64,000 nt of DNA from Candidatus Geocrenenecus huangii (GTDB lineage: Archaea > Thermoproteota > Nitrososphaeria_A > Caldarchaeales > Wolframiiraptoraceae), in assembly GCA_023268155.1 (NCBI GenBank), contig JALNKM010000001.1, positions 341,778-405,777 of the forward strand, written 5' to 3'. The notes beneath the pieces were generated by a model. That model saw only the letters and a program-made list of their open reading frames with translations. It was not told the DNA's origin and did not search any database. A program made the position numbers and the translations under genes. Below, in pieces: positions 62,853-64,000 of this stretch; position 1 is the stretch's first letter; each line of letters begins with the position of its first letter.

Positions 62853-63383
62853 TTATAGAGTTTCGACCTTTCTGTACCATTCCTTCGACGTCCCTATGCG
62901 GGCTCTCTTCTCCCAATTTTTCGTCTTTGGTTGATTATCTATTAGTAATTTCATTCTCTCAATATTATTCATTAAGAAAGTCTGAGACTTCGTGATCGTC
63001 TTTTCATTAATTAACCTTGCCGCATACTCTTCAACTAGTTTAAGATTGTTTGTCGCATCATACCAAAAACCCCAGTCATCGGCGAGAATAGTTGCGACAT
63101 ATTTTCCATTTATTTTTTCTTTCTCCTCATCTTCAGATACTTCATGCGATGTAAACAAAATTATAAGGTCGATGATATCCTTCATAGCTATGTCATGTAT
63201 TTGCAACTTCTCTAGAACTAGATCGGTTAGTGTGATAGTTGGGAAATCTAGTTCCAGCCTACTTTTAGCAGTATTAGGCTTTTCGCCGAAATATATTGTG
63301 TGACTATATTCTAGTTTATCGAAAAATATGTCTACACTGTAATAGTCTTTTGAATGATTATAAATGAAACGTCGTCCACCCAA
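62853..63383 (-). CDS. Nucleotidyltransferase-like protein, N terminus probably truncated
   Basis: 176 residues from TTG at 63383. GGRRFIYN, SVDIFFDKLEYSHTIYFG, RLELDFPTITLTDLVLEKLQ and IHDIAMKDIIDLIIL match a family of nucleotidyltransferase-fold proteins in which these parts follow a missing first beta strand region. The frame stays open upstream of the TTG (FKVLGFRIYPQVKVLLGGRR), with no start, and runs into the antisense of the glycerol kinase remnant. The 5' end is therefore probably lost at a junction near 63400-63425. Function unknown; relatives are often found with mobile or defence genes. Confidence 0.55.
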   Translation of the reverse strand: MGGRRFIYNHSKDYYSVDIFFDKLEYSHTIYFGEKPNTAKSRLELDFPTITLTDLVLEKLQIHDIAMKDIIDLIILFTSHEVSEDEEKEKINGKYVATILADDWGFWYDATNNLKLVEEYAARLINEKTITKSQTFLMNNIERMKLLIDNQPKTKNWEKRARIGTSKEWYRKVETL

Positions 63384-63419
63384 TAAGACTTTTACCTGAG
63401 GATAAATCCGGAAACCGAG

Positions 63420-63956
63420 AACTTTAAAATCATAAAAAATCCTAAAGCAGCAGATAAGATCGCTAGAAGTGTTGAGAGCTCGGGCGGACTATATTTTGTT
63501 CCAGCTATCGTTGGATTAGCGGCTCCTTACTGGGATACAACAGCAAGAGGTTTAATAATAGGCTTAAACCCCTCATCAACCTATAAACATTTAGTGAGAG
63601 CGGCAGTAGAAGGTATAGCTTTAAGCGTGTATGATGTCATCGAGGAGATGAGCAAGGCGATCGGTGGATGGATAACAAATATTAAGGCTGATGGAGGGTT
63701 AACGCAAAATTCCTTCTTAATGCAGTTTCAAGCCGATATACTCGATGTACCATTATATTCTCCTTCAAATCAGGAGACCACAGCATATGGAACTGCTCTG
63801 CTGGCTGGAATTGCGAGAGACGTATTTCCGAAAAAACTGGAGGAGCTACGACGGTATTATAAAGTTGAGAAAATGTATAGGCCACAAATGGAAGAGCATG
63901 TACGACTGCAAATTATTAATGAATGGAGGAGGGCGGTCTCAAGATCCAGAAACTGA
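63420..63956 (+). pseudogene. glpK: C-terminal fragment of FGGY-family glycerol kinase
   Basis: About 178 codons ending in TGA. FKIIKNPKAADKIARSVESS, FVPAIVGLAAPYWD, RAAVEGIALSVYDVIEEM, KADGGLTQNSFLMQ and TTAYGTALLAGIA are the second half of the C-terminal ATPase domain of glycerol kinase (GlpK). The first roughly 320 residues, with the glycerol and substrate sites, are absent; upstream is the divergent nucleotidyltransferase-like gene, not kinase sequence. It has no plausible start at its 5' edge. A rearrangement or misjoin explains it best. Confidence 0.8.
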
Positions 63957-64000
63957 GTTCACTATAATAATTCTTCGAGTATTTAGAACTAGATGTAGGG

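Overview
The window is archaeal, about 40% GC. It carries archaeal-type RNA polymerase subunits (RpoB, and an unsplit RpoA with A' and A'' in one reading frame), an F420-type luciferase-like oxidoreductase, archaeal Elp3, and TATA boxes about 25 bp before many start codons, as expected for leaderless mRNAs. An unsplit rpoA is known from Thaumarchaeota/Aigarchaeota-related lineages and is not the usual state in Crenarchaeota and Euryarchaeota. I therefore favour a thermophilic Thermoproteota relative (Aigarchaeota-like); this placement is an inference. The metabolism looks heterotrophic on peptides and amino acids (two Liv-type ABC importers, an M28 peptidase, P5C dehydrogenase, ETF, fumarase) with anaerobic respiration through a molybdopterin reductase.

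Layout. 1-7 kb: rpoA (3' end outside the window) and rpoB, minus strand. 7-15 kb, minus strand: a DUF4349 membrane protein, two GT-C membrane glycosyltransferases, elp3, etfB-etfA. 15-25 kb: a DCD-domain protein, an LLM oxidoreductase, a broken aldehyde dehydrogenase, thioredoxin reductase, fumC, P5C dehydrogenase, a 3-methyladenine glycosylase. 25-32.9 kb: a broken NosD-like beta-helix gene, DedA, a TM2-like protein, a 1348-residue secreted CARDB protein, an arrestin-fold/zinc-ribbon protein. 33-48 kb: amidohydrolase, M28 peptidase and a LysA-like decarboxylase in a row, then two complete branched-chain-amino-acid-type ABC transporters in divergent orientation from a 461-bp shared control region. 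48-58 kb: the most coherent unit, a PhnD-like binding protein, a membrane histidine kinase and a response regulator directly upstream of a Fe-S subunit / NrfD subunit / Tat-exported molybdopterin subunit / TorD chaperone / NapH-like ferredoxin cluster. This matches the logic and B-C-A order of bacterial ttrSR-ttrBCA, but with a separate sensor protein and an ArsR-type output domain. 58-64 kb: a mixed accessory stretch with a PH-like membrane protein, a TspO-like pseudogene, VapBC, a HAD hydrolase, an orphan Cas6, and two truncated genes back to back (a nucleotidyltransferase-like gene and the C-terminal part of glycerol kinase).

Oddities. Two conserved genes (rpoA, lysA-like) have no ATG/GTG/TTG in frame before their conserved N-terminal region. 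Several genes are broken (ALDH, NosD-like, NapH-like, TspO-like), and each break I could localise is a one-base loss, mostly in a short homopolymer. This raises the question of sequence error versus real decay. No rRNA, tRNA or CRISPR array was recognised.
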